NCBI GenBank assembly: GCA_018240745.1
Contig: JAFEFF010000088.1
Span: 1-46,906, forward strand
Reading direction: 5' to 3'
Length of the DNA: 46,906 nt
DNA from: Pseudomonadota bacterium
Lineage (GTDB): Bacteria; Pseudomonadota; Alphaproteobacteria; Reyranellales; Reyranellaceae
The notes beneath the pieces are model-generated. The model had not been told where the DNA came from. It worked only from the letters and a program-made list of their open reading frames with translations, and ran no database searches. Position numbers and translations under genes: made by a program. Shown in pieces: positions 7,536 through 15,842 of this stretch (the first letter of the stretch is position 1; each line of letters starts with the position of its first letter).

Positions 7536-8201
7536 CTATTCGCCCGCTTGCCGCAAGGCGGCGGCGATCGCCCAGGGCAGCGTGGCGAGCGACAGCAGCG
7601 CCAGCGCGCCCAGAATCGCAAGGTGGGTGAGAAAACCCTCGCCGATCGCCACCACTTCGACCGCCCCGGCGCCGAAGATCAGCGTCGGTACGCAAAGCGG
7701 CAGAGCCAGCAGGGCCAGCAAAGCCCCGCCGCGCCGCGCTCCCAAGGTCAGCGCCGCCGCCAGCCCGCCGATCAGCGACAGGGCCGGCGTGCCGACCAGC
7801 AGGGTGAGCCCGACCGCCAGCAGGCCGTCGCCCGACAGGCCGAACAGCAGGCCCATCAGGGGCGCCAGCAGGGCGAGCGGCAGGCCGGTCACGATCCAGT
7901 GAGCGAGGCACTTGGCGAGCGCCGCCAGCTCGAGCGGCCACGGCGCGAGCAGCAGCAGGTCGAGCGCGCCATCCTCGTAGTCCGCGGCGAACAGCCGCTC
8001 GAGCGAGAGCAGGGCTGCGAACAGTGCGGCGCACCACAGGATGCCCGCGGCAATGCGCGCCAGCAGGTTGGTCTCCGGCCCGATGCCGAGCGGGAACAGC
8101 ACCGTCGCGACGACGAAGAAGGCGAGCACGACCATCACGTCGCCCGGCCGCCGCCACACCAGCCGCAGATCGCGCGCCAGGAGAGCGCCGAACCCCGTCA
8201 C
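7536..8201 (-). CDS. ccmB: Haem exporter subunit CcmB
   Basis: The membrane partner of the CcmA ATPase in the CcmABCD complex. It is 221 residues with about six hydrophobic helices and the family patterns LARDLRLVWRRPGD at the start and LLLLAPWPLELAALAK in the middle. The GTG start at 8201 overlaps the ccmA stop (GTGA), which indicates translational coupling. A longer frame exists upstream but lies inside ccmA. Confidence 0.94.
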   Translation of the reverse strand: MTGFGALLARDLRLVWRRPGDVMVVLAFFVVATVLFPLGIGPETNLLARIAAGILWCAALFAALLSLERLFAADYEDGALDLLLLAPWPLELAALAKCLAHWIVTGLPLALLAPLMGLLFGLSGDGLLAVGLTLLVGTPALSLIGGLAAALTLGARRGGALLALLALPLCVPTLIFGAGAVEVVAIGEGFLTHLAILGALALLSLATLPWAIAAALRQAGE

Positions 8202-8809
8202 GGGCCGAGCTCCAGAATGCGGACATTGGGGATGTCGAGCGGCGCATGGGTGGCCGCGATCGCGAGACCGCCGGCCGCGAGATGCTTGCCGAGCGTGGTG
8301 CGCAGGGCGGCCTGCGAGGGCGCGTCGAGGGCGTTCAATGGCTCGTCGAGCAGCCACAGCGGCGCACCGGCCGCGACCACCCGCGCGAGCGCGGCGCGGC
8401 GGCGCTGGCCGGCGGACAGGGTGCGGACGGCACGATTGGCCAGCGGGATGAGGTCGAAGGCGGCGACGGCGTCGGCGACGCGGGTTGCCGGGGCTTCACG
8501 CAGGCGGCAGGCGGTAGCGAGGTTCTCGGCGACCGTCAGGTCGCCCTTCAGGCCATCGAGATGGCCGAGCCAGGCGATCTGGCGATGCCAGCCGTCGCGG
8601 TCGTAGCGGACGTCGGCGCCCCGCCAGCGGATGACCCCGGCATCGGCGGTGACCAGCAGGGCCAGCGCCCGCAACAGGGTCGTCTTGCCGCTGCCGTTGC
8701 GGCCGGTCAGGGCCAGCAGCTCGCCGCGCGCCAGGGTGAAGGCGATATTGCGGACGACCGGGCGGCCGCCGCGGCGGCAGGAAAGGCCGGTGACCTCGAG
8801 CTCAGTCAT
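8198..8809 (-). CDS. ccmA: Haem exporter ATP-binding protein CcmA
   Basis: The ATPase of the CcmABCD complex, which uses ATP to free haem-bound CcmE. It is 203 residues with Walker A GRNGSGKT (36-43), signature LSAGQRRR, Walker B LWLLDEP and the H-loop His in AATHAPLD. The short length is standard for CcmA. It is the first gene of the ccm cluster; its promoter should lie in the roughly 100 bases between 8810 and the terminator-like hairpin at 8914-8954. Confidence 0.95.
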   Translation of the reverse strand: MTELEVTGLSCRRGGRPVVRNIAFTLARGELLALTGRNGSGKTTLLRALALLVTADAGVIRWRGADVRYDRDGWHRQIAWLGHLDGLKGDLTVAENLATACRLREAPATRVADAVAAFDLIPLANRAVRTLSAGQRRRAALARVVAAGAPLWLLDEPLNALDAPSQAALRTTLGKHLAAGGLAIAATHAPLDIPNVRILELGP

Positions 8810-8836
8810 CGCGGTCGTCGTAGCACCGTCCTTGCC

Positions 8837-8866
8837 TTTTCTGAACTGTGCGGGCCCGCGCTCGCG
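8837..8866 (+). repeat. Dispersed repeat, degenerate copy C
   Basis: TTTTCTGAACTGTGCGGGC followed by a GC-rich block resembles the start of copies A, B and D with two or three changes. It lies just upstream of ccmA, in the region that should hold its promoter. Confidence 0.45.
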
Positions 8867-8913
8867 GTGCGCGCTTTCGCCCGCCGGCGGCCTCGCTGCG
8901 CTGCGGCCGCCTC

Positions 8914-8954
8914 AAAGAAAAAGACCGTCCTGTCGGGGGAGAGTGACAGGACGG
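8914..8954 (-). terminator. Rho-independent terminator upstream of ccmA
   Basis: A perfect 10-bp stem (8925-8934 with 8945-8954) around a 10-base loop is followed on the minus strand by CTTTTTCTTT (8914-8923). No protein gene ends just before it on that strand, so it would end a short non-coding transcript begun between about 8955 and 9290, or attenuate transcription into ccmA. Confidence 0.7.
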
Positions 8955-9012
8955 CCGAACGCCTCCGAGGAGGCTGAACGTGGCTTTGGGGGGACCACGT
9001 TCGGGGGAGATA
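8914..9012 (-). ncRNA. Candidate small RNA with C-rich loops
   Basis: Read on the minus strand, this gene-free stretch folds as three successive hairpins. The first pairs GAACGTGG with CCACGTTC (8976-9002, loop UCCCCCCAAAG). The second pairs GCCTC with GAGGC (8961-8974). The third pairs CCGTCCTGTC with GACAGGACGG (8925-8954, loop ACUCUCCCCC) and is followed by CTTTTTCTTT, a good rho-independent terminator. CUCCCCCGA-type segments occur in the 5' end and the third loop and could pair with Shine-Dalgarno sequences. The architecture resembles alphaproteobacterial small RNAs with anti-SD loops (the CcsR or mmgR/suhB type); that likeness is inference. I could not find a clear promoter. An alternative is a leader of ccmA. 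Confidence 0.5.
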
Positions 9013-9067
9013 CAAAACGAAGATGGAAACGACCGGTGGCCGTCGCTAGACCCAATTGGGGCAAGAG

Positions 9068-9113
9068 TGTGATTTTTAGGTCACAGCCGAAGGCTGTGAA
9101 CCTAAAAATCACA
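9068..9113. repeat. AT-rich near-perfect hairpin, 46 bases
   Basis: TGTGATTTTTAGG-TCACAGCC pairs with an inverted copy across a GAA loop, with one extra base in the right arm. It is strongly AT-rich for this genome and abuts repeat copy B at 9114. It could end transcription in either direction or be part of a small mobile palindrome. No U-tract follows on either strand. Confidence 0.75.
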
Positions 9114-9171
9114 GGCGGGCGGCAGCCCCTGCAGCGAAGCGAAGGGGCGAGAGCCCGCACGGTGCAGAAAA
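9114..9171 (-). repeat. Dispersed repeat, copy B
   Basis: The reverse complement matches copy A (884-947) block for block: TTTTCTGCACCGTGCGGGC, CTCTCGC, CCTTCG, then GCTGCCGCCCGCC, differing mainly in the central palindrome. With copy D at 9210-9250 it forms a 17-base inverted repeat with one mismatch (9153-9169 and 9211-9227). Confidence 0.6.
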
Positions 9172-9209
9172 GACAAGAATTTCAGACCCCTGTAGCGACC
9201 GTCTTATCC

Positions 9210-9250
9210 GTTCTGCACGGTGCGGGCGCTGGGCTTCGCGGCTGCGCCGC
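9210..9250 (+). repeat. Dispersed repeat, copy D
   Basis: GTTCTGCACGGTGCGGGC followed by GGCTTCGCGGCTGCGCCGCG resembles copies A and B and faces copy B. Together they make a large inverted structure between the candidate small RNA and the permease operon. Confidence 0.5.
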
Positions 9251-9290
9251 GACCGGCGCGGCGGGGCGCGCCTAGCCCTACGCACCCGCC

Positions 9291-9318
9291 TACGCTTAGC
9301 GCTTGGGCGCTAAGCGTA
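9291..9318 (-). terminator. Hairpin overlapping the end of the permease gene
   Basis: The stem is a perfect 12 bp, TACGCTTAGCGC (9291-9302) with its complement at 9307-9318, and the loop is TTGG. The right arm contains the TAG stop of the permease gene. It is positioned to end the minus-strand operon, but no U-tract follows, so it may act as a 3' stabiliser or a rho-assisted end. Confidence 0.5.
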
Positions 9319-10485
9319 TGGATCCGCCGCATCTCTCATCCCGTCGCCCATGAACTGATAGGCGAGGATCACGAGGATCACCGGCACGACCGGCAGCATC
9401 AGCCACCAGTTCACCGCCACCACGTTGATGTCGGTCGCCTCGTTCAGCAGCACGCCCCAGGAGGTGATCGGCGGCCGGAGTCCCAGGCCGAGGAACGAGA
9501 GGGCGGTCTCGGCCAGGATCATGGACGGGATGGAGAGTGTCGCCGAGGCGATCAGATGGCTCATGAAGCCGGGCAGCAGGTGGCGGCCGATGATCCGGCC
9601 CGGCTTGGCCCCCATCATCTGGGCGGCCATGGCGTAGTCCTCCTCACGCAGCGAGAGGAGCTTGGAGCGGACGGCGCGCCCCAGGCTCGGCCAGTCGAGC
9701 AGGGCCAGGATCAGGGTGATGCCGAAATAGACCAGCAAGGGCGACCAGGTGACCGGCAGCGCCGCCGACAAGGCGAGCCACAGCGGCAGGTGCGGGAAGC
9801 TCTTCAGGATCTCGGTGAGCCGCTGCACGATCATGTCGACCCAGCCGCCGTAGTAGCCGGCCAGGCCGCCCAGGATCAGGGCGAGCGTGAAGCTCAAGGT
9901 GATGCCGATGACGCCGATGGTGAGCGAGATGCGCGCGGCATAAACGATGCGGCTGAACATGTCGCGCCCGAGCCGGTCGGTGCCGAGCAGGAAAAAGGTG
10001 CCGTCCTCGGCCGGGCAGACGAGGTGGAACGAGCCCGGGATCACGCCCCAGAACTGATAGCTCTCGCCGCGGCAGAAGAAGCGCAGCGGCTGCGGATTGC
10101 CGAGGTCCTCGGTGTAGACCCGCTGCAGCGTGTCCATGTCGCGCGTCATCTTCTGGGCATAGACGAACGGCCCGAGGAACCGGCCTTCGTGGAACAGGTG
10201 CACCGCCTGCGGCGGCGCGAAGATGCTCTTGATGTGCCGGGTCTGCAGGTCGTAGGGCGCGATCCATTCGCTGATCAGGCAGGAGAAGTACATCAGCGCC
10301 AGGAAGGCCGCCGACACGACGGCCGGCCGGTGGCGGCGAAAGCGCCACCACATCAGCTTCCACTGGCCGGCCATGTAGTACTTTTCCTGCTCGGCCGTCA
10401 GCTTCTCGGAAACGTACGGGTCCCAGGGCGCCGCGTTGACGTAGTGCGGCGTGTTGCTGGTCGGGCGCTCTGCGGTGTCGCTCAT
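9310..10485 (-). CDS. Peptide-type ABC importer permease (OppC/DppC family)
   Basis: An inner-membrane permease of the oligopeptide/nickel transporter family. It is 391 residues, longer than the usual 300, because about 100 residues sit between the first membrane helix and the core (IAPYDLQTRHIKSIFAPPQ up to FFLLGTDRLGRDMFSR), a form known for microcin C/peptide-type OppC relatives. The core shows LGTDRLGRDMFSRIVYAARISL and the ATPase-coupling loop EEDYAMAAQMMGAKPGRII. I chose the ATG at 10485 because GGAGAAG lies 7 bases upstream; a GTG at 10512 would overlap the preceding gene. It is the last gene of the long operon, 16 bases after the OppB-type gene. Substrate is unknown. Confidence 0.88.
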   Translation of the reverse strand: MSDTAERPTSNTPHYVNAAPWDPYVSEKLTAEQEKYYMAGQWKLMWWRFRRHRPAVVSAAFLALMYFSCLISEWIAPYDLQTRHIKSIFAPPQAVHLFHEGRFLGPFVYAQKMTRDMDTLQRVYTEDLGNPQPLRFFCRGESYQFWGVIPGSFHLVCPAEDGTFFLLGTDRLGRDMFSRIVYAARISLTIGVIGITLSFTLALILGGLAGYYGGWVDMIVQRLTEILKSFPHLPLWLALSAALPVTWSPLLVYFGITLILALLDWPSLGRAVRSKLLSLREEDYAMAAQMMGAKPGRIIGRHLLPGFMSHLIASATLSIPSMILAETALSFLGLGLRPPITSWGVLLNEATDINVVAVNWWLMLPVVPVILVILAYQFMGDGMRDAADPYA

Positions 10486-10501
10486 GTCACTTCTCCGCCC
10501 T

Positions 10502-11500
10502 TCACTTCTCACTCGTTGCGCCGAAGCGAATGCGCGGATCGAGCGCCGCCAGCAGCAGGTCCGACACCAGCATGCCGATCACCGTCAGCACGGCCACGAA
10601 CAGCAGGAAGGTGGCGGCGAGGTTGACGTCCTGCGTCTTGAGCGCGCCCAGCAGCATCGGCCCGGTGGTCGGCAGCGACAGCACGACCGACACGATCACC
10701 GAGCCCGAGATCACCTCCGGCAGCAGGTGGCCAATGTCGGCGACGAACGGATTGATCGCATGCCGCAGCGGGTACTTGATCAGCAGCTTGAGCGGCGGCA
10801 GGCCCTTGGCGCGGCCGGTCACGACGTACTGCTTCTGCAGCTCGTCGAGCAGGTTGGCGCGGAGCCGCCGGATCATGCCGGCGGTGCCCGAGGTGCCGAT
10901 CACGATCACCGGAATGACGAGGTGCTGGGCGACCGACCAGAACTTGCCCCAGCTGAAGGGCTTGTCGATGAACTCCGGATCCATCAGGCCGCCGATCGAC
11001 AGGCCGAAATAGACCTTGCCGACATAGAGCAGAACCAGCGCCAGCAGGAAGTTCGGCACCGCCAGCCCGATGAAGCCGATGAACGAGGCGACATAGTCGC
11101 CGAGTTGGTACTGGTGGGTCGCGGCATAGACGCCGATGATGAACGACACCGTCCAGATGAACAGGATGGTGCAGCTCTCCATCACCATGGTGAGCGCCAG
11201 CCGCTCGCCGATCAGGTCCCTGACCGGCACGGTGTCCTGGCAGCTCAGGCCGAAGTCCCAGCGGAACACGCCGCCGATCCAGCGGAAATAGCGGATCAAC
11301 AGGTCCTGATCGAGGCCGTAGAGGTGCCGCAGCTCATCGGCGCGGCGCAGCGCGTCCGGATCGCCGCGCGACAGCAGCTCGTCGATCTGCGAGGTCACGC
11401 AATCCCCCGGCGGCAGATCGATGATCACGTAGACCAGCAGGCTGATGACGAACAGCGTCGGCACCATGATCAGCAGGCGGCGGATGACGTAGTTCAGCAT
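10502..11500 (-). CDS. Peptide-type ABC importer permease (OppB/DppB family)
   Basis: A 332-residue inner-membrane permease with the family start (MLNYVIRRLLIMVPTLFVISLLVYVIIDLPPGD), six membrane helices and the coupling loop YVVTGRAKGLPPLKLLIKYPLRHAINP in its usual place. It would pair with the OppC-type protein to form the pore. The ATG at 11500 is one base from the stop of the ATPase gene (stop 11502-11504), so the three transporter genes are coupled. The set has no periplasmic binding protein gene here, so it may depend on one elsewhere. Confidence 0.9.
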   Translation of the reverse strand: MLNYVIRRLLIMVPTLFVISLLVYVIIDLPPGDCVTSQIDELLSRGDPDALRRADELRHLYGLDQDLLIRYFRWIGGVFRWDFGLSCQDTVPVRDLIGERLALTMVMESCTILFIWTVSFIIGVYAATHQYQLGDYVASFIGFIGLAVPNFLLALVLLYVGKVYFGLSIGGLMDPEFIDKPFSWGKFWSVAQHLVIPVIVIGTSGTAGMIRRLRANLLDELQKQYVVTGRAKGLPPLKLLIKYPLRHAINPFVADIGHLLPEVISGSVIVSVVLSLPTTGPMLLGALKTQDVNLAATFLLFVAVLTVIGMLVSDLLLAALDPRIRFGATSEK

Positions 11501-11501
11501 G

Positions 11502-13478
11502 TCAGGCGTCTTCCCGCGAGATGCGCACGTAGTGGCCGGTCTCCACCTCGGTCCACAGCACCGGCCTGGAGCCGTCGTCGGTGAAGGGATGCGGCCAGGC
11601 CCGAGGATCGGACGCCTTGCCTTCCATCAACGCGCGCAGGTCGAGGCGCTGCTTCGGATCGGGCATCGGCACCGCCGACAGCAGGGCCTTGGTGTAGGGA
11701 TGGATGGGATTTCGGAACAGCTCGCCCGACGGCGCCAGCTCGACCAGCCGGCCGGCGCACATCACGGCGATGCGGTCGGCGATGTAGTCGACCACCGCCA
11801 GGTTGTGGCTGATGAACATCAGGGTGAGGCCGAGCTGCTTCTGGAGGTCCTTCAGGAGGTTCAGGACCTGCGCCTGGATCGACACGTCGAGCGCCGACAC
11901 CGGCTCGTCGCAGATCACCATGTCGGGGCGCAGCGCCAGCGAGCGGGCGATGCCGATGCGCTGACGCTGGCCGCCCGAGAAGGAATGCGGGTAGCGGCTG
12001 AGCTGACGGCGATCGAGGCCGACCATCTCCATCAGCTCGCCCACCATCTCGCGGCGGTAGGCGCCATCGCCGATCTTGTGGATGATCAGCGGCTCGACCA
12101 GGATGTCGTAGACCGTCATGCGCGGATTGAGCGAGCCGAACGGGTCCTGGAAGATGAACTGCAGCTTGCGGCGGAAGCTGTTCAGGTCCTCGCCTTCCAG
12201 CATCATGACGTCGATCTTGCGGCCCCAGTCGTCGAACACGACGCGGCCGGCCCCTTCGTTGGGATCGGCCGACAGGCCGCGCATCAGCATCTTGCTGAGC
12301 GTGGTCTTGCCGCAGCCCGATTCGCCCACCAGGCCCAGGCACTCGCCGCGCTCGACGTCGAAGCTCACGTCGTTGACCGCCTTGACGATGCGCGTCGTGC
12401 CGCCGCCGATCAGCGATTCGAGCAGCGTGTCGGCCTTGCGGATCTTGAAGGTCTTGGAGAGGTGGCGGACCTTCAACACCGGCGCCTGAGGATTGAAGGT
12501 CTCGGTCGGCGATACCTCGGGCTTCTGCTGCAGCAGATGGCCGGTCGACGCCTTGATCTCGCGGATCGGCAGCAGCCGCTCGCCGGGCTTCATGTCGAAG
12601 CGCGGCACCGCGTGCAGCAGGGCCTTGAGATAGGGGTGCTGCGGGTCGTCGAAAATGTCGTGCAGGTTGCCCGATTCGACCACCTTGCCGCGATACATCA
12701 CGACCACGTCGTCGGCGACGTTGGCGACCACGCCGAGATCGTGCGTGATCATCAGCAGCGCCATGCCGAGGTCCTTCTGCAGATCCTTCATCAGCCGCAG
12801 GATCTGGGCCTGGATGGTGACGTCGAGCGCGGTGGTCGGCTCGTCGGCGATCAGCAGCGCCGGCCGGCAGACCAGCGCCATGGCGATCATGGCGCGCTGG
12901 CGCAGGCCGCCCGACAGCTCGAAGGGATAGGTGCGCAGCGCCCGCTTGGGATCGGGAAAGCCGACGCGGCGCAGCATGTCGAGCGTGAGCTCGTCGATCT
13001 CCGCCCGCGTCATGCGCACGCGGCTGCGCTCGGCCGCCTCGTGCATCTGGTTGCCGAGCGAATGGATGTTGCTGAGATGGCCGCCGCCGCCATGCAGCTC
13101 GACCGCCTCGCCAATCTGGTCGCCGACGGTATGGAGGGCCGACAGGGAGGTCATCGGCTCCTGGAAGATGATCGAAATCTCGCCGCCGCGGATCTGGCGC
13201 ATCTCCGGCCCGGCGCGCTCGAGCTTGGCGATGTCGACCGCCGGCTCCTTGTCGCGCGGATCCTTGAAGCTGATCGAGCCCTCGGTGATGGTCGCGGTGC
13301 GCGGGAGCAGGCCCATGATGGCCTGGCTGCAGACCGACTTGCCGGAACCGGATTCGCCCACCAGCGCCAGGGTGCCACCCGGCGGGATCGAGAAGGAGAC
13401 GTTGTCGACGGCCCGAAGCACTCCTTCGTGCACGCCGAACTCTACGGTCAGGTTGTCGACCTGCAGCAGCTCCGTCAT
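11502..13478 (-). CDS. Fused double ATPase of a peptide-type ABC importer (OppD-OppF fusion)
   Basis: A 658-residue protein with two complete ABC ATPase halves. Half 1 has Walker A GESGSGKS (41-48), signature [15 protein letters not shown] near 188, Walker [13 protein letters not shown] near 208. Half 2 has Walker A GESGCGKT (385-392), signature [15 protein letters not shown] near 500, Walker [12 protein letters not shown] near 521. Both end with the HPYxKALLxAVP motif of OppD/OppF ([24 protein letters not shown]). It energises the two permeases downstream. The ATG at 13478 overlaps the stop of the small membrane protein gene (ATGA), tying the importer to the glycosyltransferase genes upstream. 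Confidence 0.93.
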   Translation of the reverse strand: MTELLQVDNLTVEFGVHEGVLRAVDNVSFSIPPGGTLALVGESGSGKSVCSQAIMGLLPRTATITEGSISFKDPRDKEPAVDIAKLERAGPEMRQIRGGEISIIFQEPMTSLSALHTVGDQIGEAVELHGGGGHLSNIHSLGNQMHEAAERSRVRMTRAEIDELTLDMLRRVGFPDPKRALRTYPFELSGGLRQRAMIAMALVCRPALLIADEPTTALDVTIQAQILRLMKDLQKDLGMALLMITHDLGVVANVADDVVVMYRGKVVESGNLHDIFDDPQHPYLKALLHAVPRFDMKPGERLLPIREIKASTGHLLQQKPEVSPTETFNPQAPVLKVRHLSKTFKIRKADTLLESLIGGGTTRIVKAVNDVSFDVERGECLGLVGESGCGKTTLSKMLMRGLSADPNEGAGRVVFDDWGRKIDVMMLEGEDLNSFRRKLQFIFQDPFGSLNPRMTVYDILVEPLIIHKIGDGAYRREMVGELMEMVGLDRRQLSRYPHSFSGGQRQRIGIARSLALRPDMVICDEPVSALDVSIQAQVLNLLKDLQKQLGLTLMFISHNLAVVDYIADRIAVMCAGRLVELAPSGELFRNPIHPYTKALLSAVPMPDPKQRLDLRALMEGKASDPRAWPHPFTDDGSRPVLWTEVETGHYVRISREDA

Positions 13479-13981
13479 GCCGTCTCTTCCTGACCCGCCA
13501 CCGAAATACCCATCGATCGCAAATTGGCGCGCGTCGCCACGCTGAGCTCGAGACCGTTGGTCTCGGCCGCCTGCGCCGCCCGTTCGACAATATCGTAGAA
13601 GCCCTCGAGCGCGGAATCGACCTTCAAGGTGCGGGCGCCTGTCGAGCCGATGGCAAGTTGCATCCAGCCGCCGGAACGGTCGCGCTTGGTCGAGAAGTAG
13701 CTGAGCTTCAGGCGATCGAGCCTGTTCCATTCGACCAACGAGCCGGCCGGCCCATCGGCGCACAGGGTGTCGGGCCCCAGCACGTAGCGCGTGCGCTGGC
13801 GCAGCGCGGTGCGCACGAAAAAGGCGCCGAACAGAATGAACCCGGCGCCCAGGATCAGCTCGACCCAGCGATTGACCTCGACCAGCAGAAGCGGCAGCCC
13901 GCACAGCAGGGTGCCGATCGCGGCACGTATATAGTCGGCCCACAATGTCTGGCGTGGATAGCGCAGATCGGCAGAACTCAA
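13475..13981 (-). CDS. Small membrane protein with two helices, function unknown
   Basis: About 168 residues. The N-terminus is short, followed by two closely spaced membrane helices (AAIGTLLCGLPLLLVEV; LILGAGFILFGAFFV) and a cytoplasmic domain that reads like a PH-type beta sandwich (RYVLGPDTLCADGPAGSLVEWNRLDRLKLSYF). I did not recognise a named family. The start is inferred: a TTG at 13981 overlaps the deacetylase stop (TTGA), and no ATG lies in frame before the helices. The stop overlaps the start of the ATPase gene. Both junctions suggest tight translational coupling and a role shared with the neighbours. Confidence 0.7.
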   Translation of the reverse strand: MSSADLRYPRQTLWADYIRAAIGTLLCGLPLLLVEVNRWVELILGAGFILFGAFFVRTALRQRTRYVLGPDTLCADGPAGSLVEWNRLDRLKLSYFSTKRDRSGGWMQLAIGSTGARTLKVDSALEGFYDIVERAAQAAETNGLELSVATRANLRSMGISVAGQEETA

Positions 13982-14742
13982 GCCTGCGCCTCCCGTGCCG
14001 CGAAAAGACTGTTTGCCGCCGCGATTTCCAGCCCCGGCATGCCCCCGACTTTCTCCCAGAACGAATTTAGGAAATCCCAAGCGGCCTCGTCCATCGCAAG
14101 ATGATGGCTGAGCAGTCCCAGCGGCTCGTCCGCTTCGGTGCGGGCCGACGCGAGAGCCCGCGCAAAGTCGCCCAGCACCGACTCGGTGCCGGCAAAGCGA
14201 CGCGTGCGCCAATCGATCAGGTCGATATGCGTGTTCACCTGCACCCATCCGGATACGACGCGTGAACGCGGGCGGATGCCGAAGGTCGAGAGACCGCGAA
14301 AGCCGATCTCCAGCAAGGCGGGAACGAGACCGGGGGCTATGCGGTTCCAGGGAGGTACCAGAACAGGCAGCGCAGAGGGCCCGAACAGCCGCTCCAGCGC
14401 CAGCCAGCCGGTGCCGAGCTCGCCCAGCACCAGCATGGCGGGGCGCTCGGGCCCGAGCTCCGCCTTCTTCTCGCCCGCGGGAGCGTGATTGGTATGGGCG
14501 TAGCCGTGTTGCAACAGATCGATGCCCGGTGCCTGCGAGAGTCGCGCGGCGAGAGCCGGCGTTGCGCCGGCCGGGACGACCGCAAGCGCGAGCGGCACCC
14601 CGTGGGTGCGCTGCAGCGCAAGCAGGCGCTCGAGCGCCGGCGTGGCATCGACGGCGTCGTCGTCGCGCCACCACAAGGTCGGCGTGCGGCCGGCATCGCG
14701 CCAGCGCGCGAGTTCCTCGTCGATCGCAGCCCAGGAGCTCAT
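13978..14742 (-). CDS. Polysaccharide deacetylase-like protein (NodB-like fold)
   Basis: A 254-residue protein without a signal peptide. It contains the DD pair of a carbohydrate esterase 4-type metal site (TLWWRDDDAVDATPALERLL), the H-x3-H metal motif (LLQHGYAHTNHAP) and the P-W block near the barrel centre (LVPPWNRIAPGLVPALLEIGFRG). Such enzymes remove N-acetyl groups from sugar polymers or lipid-linked sugars. The DDD variant and cytoplasmic location suggest action on a precursor rather than a surface polymer (inference). It overlaps by 4 bases both the glycosyltransferase gene before it and the membrane protein gene after it. Confidence 0.8.
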   Translation of the reverse strand: MSSWAAIDEELARWRDAGRTPTLWWRDDDAVDATPALERLLALQRTHGVPLALAVVPAGATPALAARLSQAPGIDLLQHGYAHTNHAPAGEKKAELGPERPAMLVLGELGTGWLALERLFGPSALPVLVPPWNRIAPGLVPALLEIGFRGLSTFGIRPRSRVVSGWVQVNTHIDLIDWRTRRFAGTESVLGDFARALASARTEADEPLGLLSHHLAMDEAAWDFLNSFWEKVGGMPGLEIAAANSLFAAREAQA

Positions 14743-15842
14743 GCCAGCCTTTGATGCAACAATGCGACGGTCGTGGCTGCACCGTTGAGGTCGCAGGGCG
14801 GGAAGCTGCGGATCGAGGGGCCCTGCAGCGCGCGGTTCACCGCCGCGGCGAGCGTGTCGGACGTCAAGGTCCCGGCGGGCAGGCAGGTGACCAGGCCACG
14901 CTCGGCAAGCCAGCTCGCACGATCGGTCTGCTCGGTCTCGCGCGCCGTGCCGAACGGCACCAGCACGGCGCGGTCGGCGCAGGCGAGGGTTTCGACGACG
15001 GTGTTGTAGCCCGCCTGCGAAATCGAGAGGGTTGCGTTGCGCAACAGGGTCGGGAAGTCGGACCGCGCCGGCTCGACCGCCATGCCGTTGATCGTGCGCG
15101 TCTCACCGCCACCGCCCAGCAGGCGCCAGAGCCGACCGGCGAGTGCGGTCTTGCCGCGCGCCACCGTCGCAGCCTCGATCAGTGGCGCTCCGACCGCGCC
15201 GCCGCCGACCGAGACGATCACCTCGTCCTTGCCCGCGGCACCGTCGACCCGCACGGGATCGGCGACGTAGCCGGTATAGGCGGCGCGATCGCGGATCGCG
15301 TCCCAGGCGGCGAAGCTGCGCTCGAAGCCGATCACCTTCGGATCGCCGTGGATCAGCACCGTGTCGAACGATTTCAGCAGATCGAGCGTCTCCTGCACGC
15401 GTCGAGGCGAGACCGAGCGGCGAACCACGTCCCGCACCGACGACACGATCAGCGGCCTGGGCCGCCGCTCCTGCGCGGCCTGCAGCAGCGGCAGCAGCTC
15501 GAAGCGAAGCTGCGTGCGGCCAAACGGAAACTGCTCGGCGATCAGCACATCGGGTTTTTCGGCATGGAACAGCTCGAGCAGCGCCCGCACGCGCTCCGAC
15601 TTGAAGGCCTCGTCGAGTGGCCTGCCGTCGAGCCGGCTCAACTCGCGCAGGCTTTCGTCGCGCGCCCGCACCGGTGGCAACTGGTGGAAGCGTGCGCGGC
15701 CGAGATCGAGCTTCAGCGGTGCCCCGCCCGAAACGAGCAGGACGTCGAAGCCGCCGGCCGCGAGCGTGCGTGCCAGCACCGCGGCGCGGCGGATGTGCCC
15801 GATGCCCAGCAGGTGCTGGACGTGGAAGAACACGCGGCTCAT
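14739..15842 (-). CDS. MurG-like glycosyltransferase
   Basis: A 367-residue two-domain GT-B protein. The N-terminal domain opens with FHVQHLLGIGHIRRAAVLARTL, the GxGHxxR pattern of MurG and family 28 enzymes, and the C-terminal domain has the donor-site pattern SISQAGYNTVVETLACADRAVLVP. It would transfer a sugar from a nucleotide donor to a lipid or polymer acceptor on the cytoplasmic side. A second member of the same type is encoded at 18892-20169 in the same operon. The start at 15842 overlaps the phosphatase stop (ATGA). Confidence 0.85.
   Translation of the reverse strand: MSRVFFHVQHLLGIGHIRRAAVLARTLAAGGFDVLLVSGGAPLKLDLGRARFHQLPPVRARDESLRELSRLDGRPLDEAFKSERVRALLELFHAEKPDVLIAEQFPFGRTQLRFELLPLLQAAQERRPRPLIVSSVRDVVRRSVSPRRVQETLDLLKSFDTVLIHGDPKVIGFERSFAAWDAIRDRAAYTGYVADPVRVDGAAGKDEVIVSVGGGAVGAPLIEAATVARGKTALAGRLWRLLGGGGETRTINGMAVEPARSDFPTLLRNATLSISQAGYNTVVETLACADRAVLVPFGTARETEQTDRASWLAERGLVTCLPAGTLTSDTLAAAVNRALQGPSIRSFPPCDLNGAATTVALLHQRLA

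Noticed and set aside
8810..9309. A gene (such as acnA, often next to ccmA) in the 500-base gap.
   Set aside because: No frame shows a protein family; the stretch is made of repeats and hairpins.
11499..13493. A 664-codon plus-strand open frame opposite the fused ATPase.
   Set aside because: It is antisense to two full ABC cassettes with canonical motifs, so a shadow.
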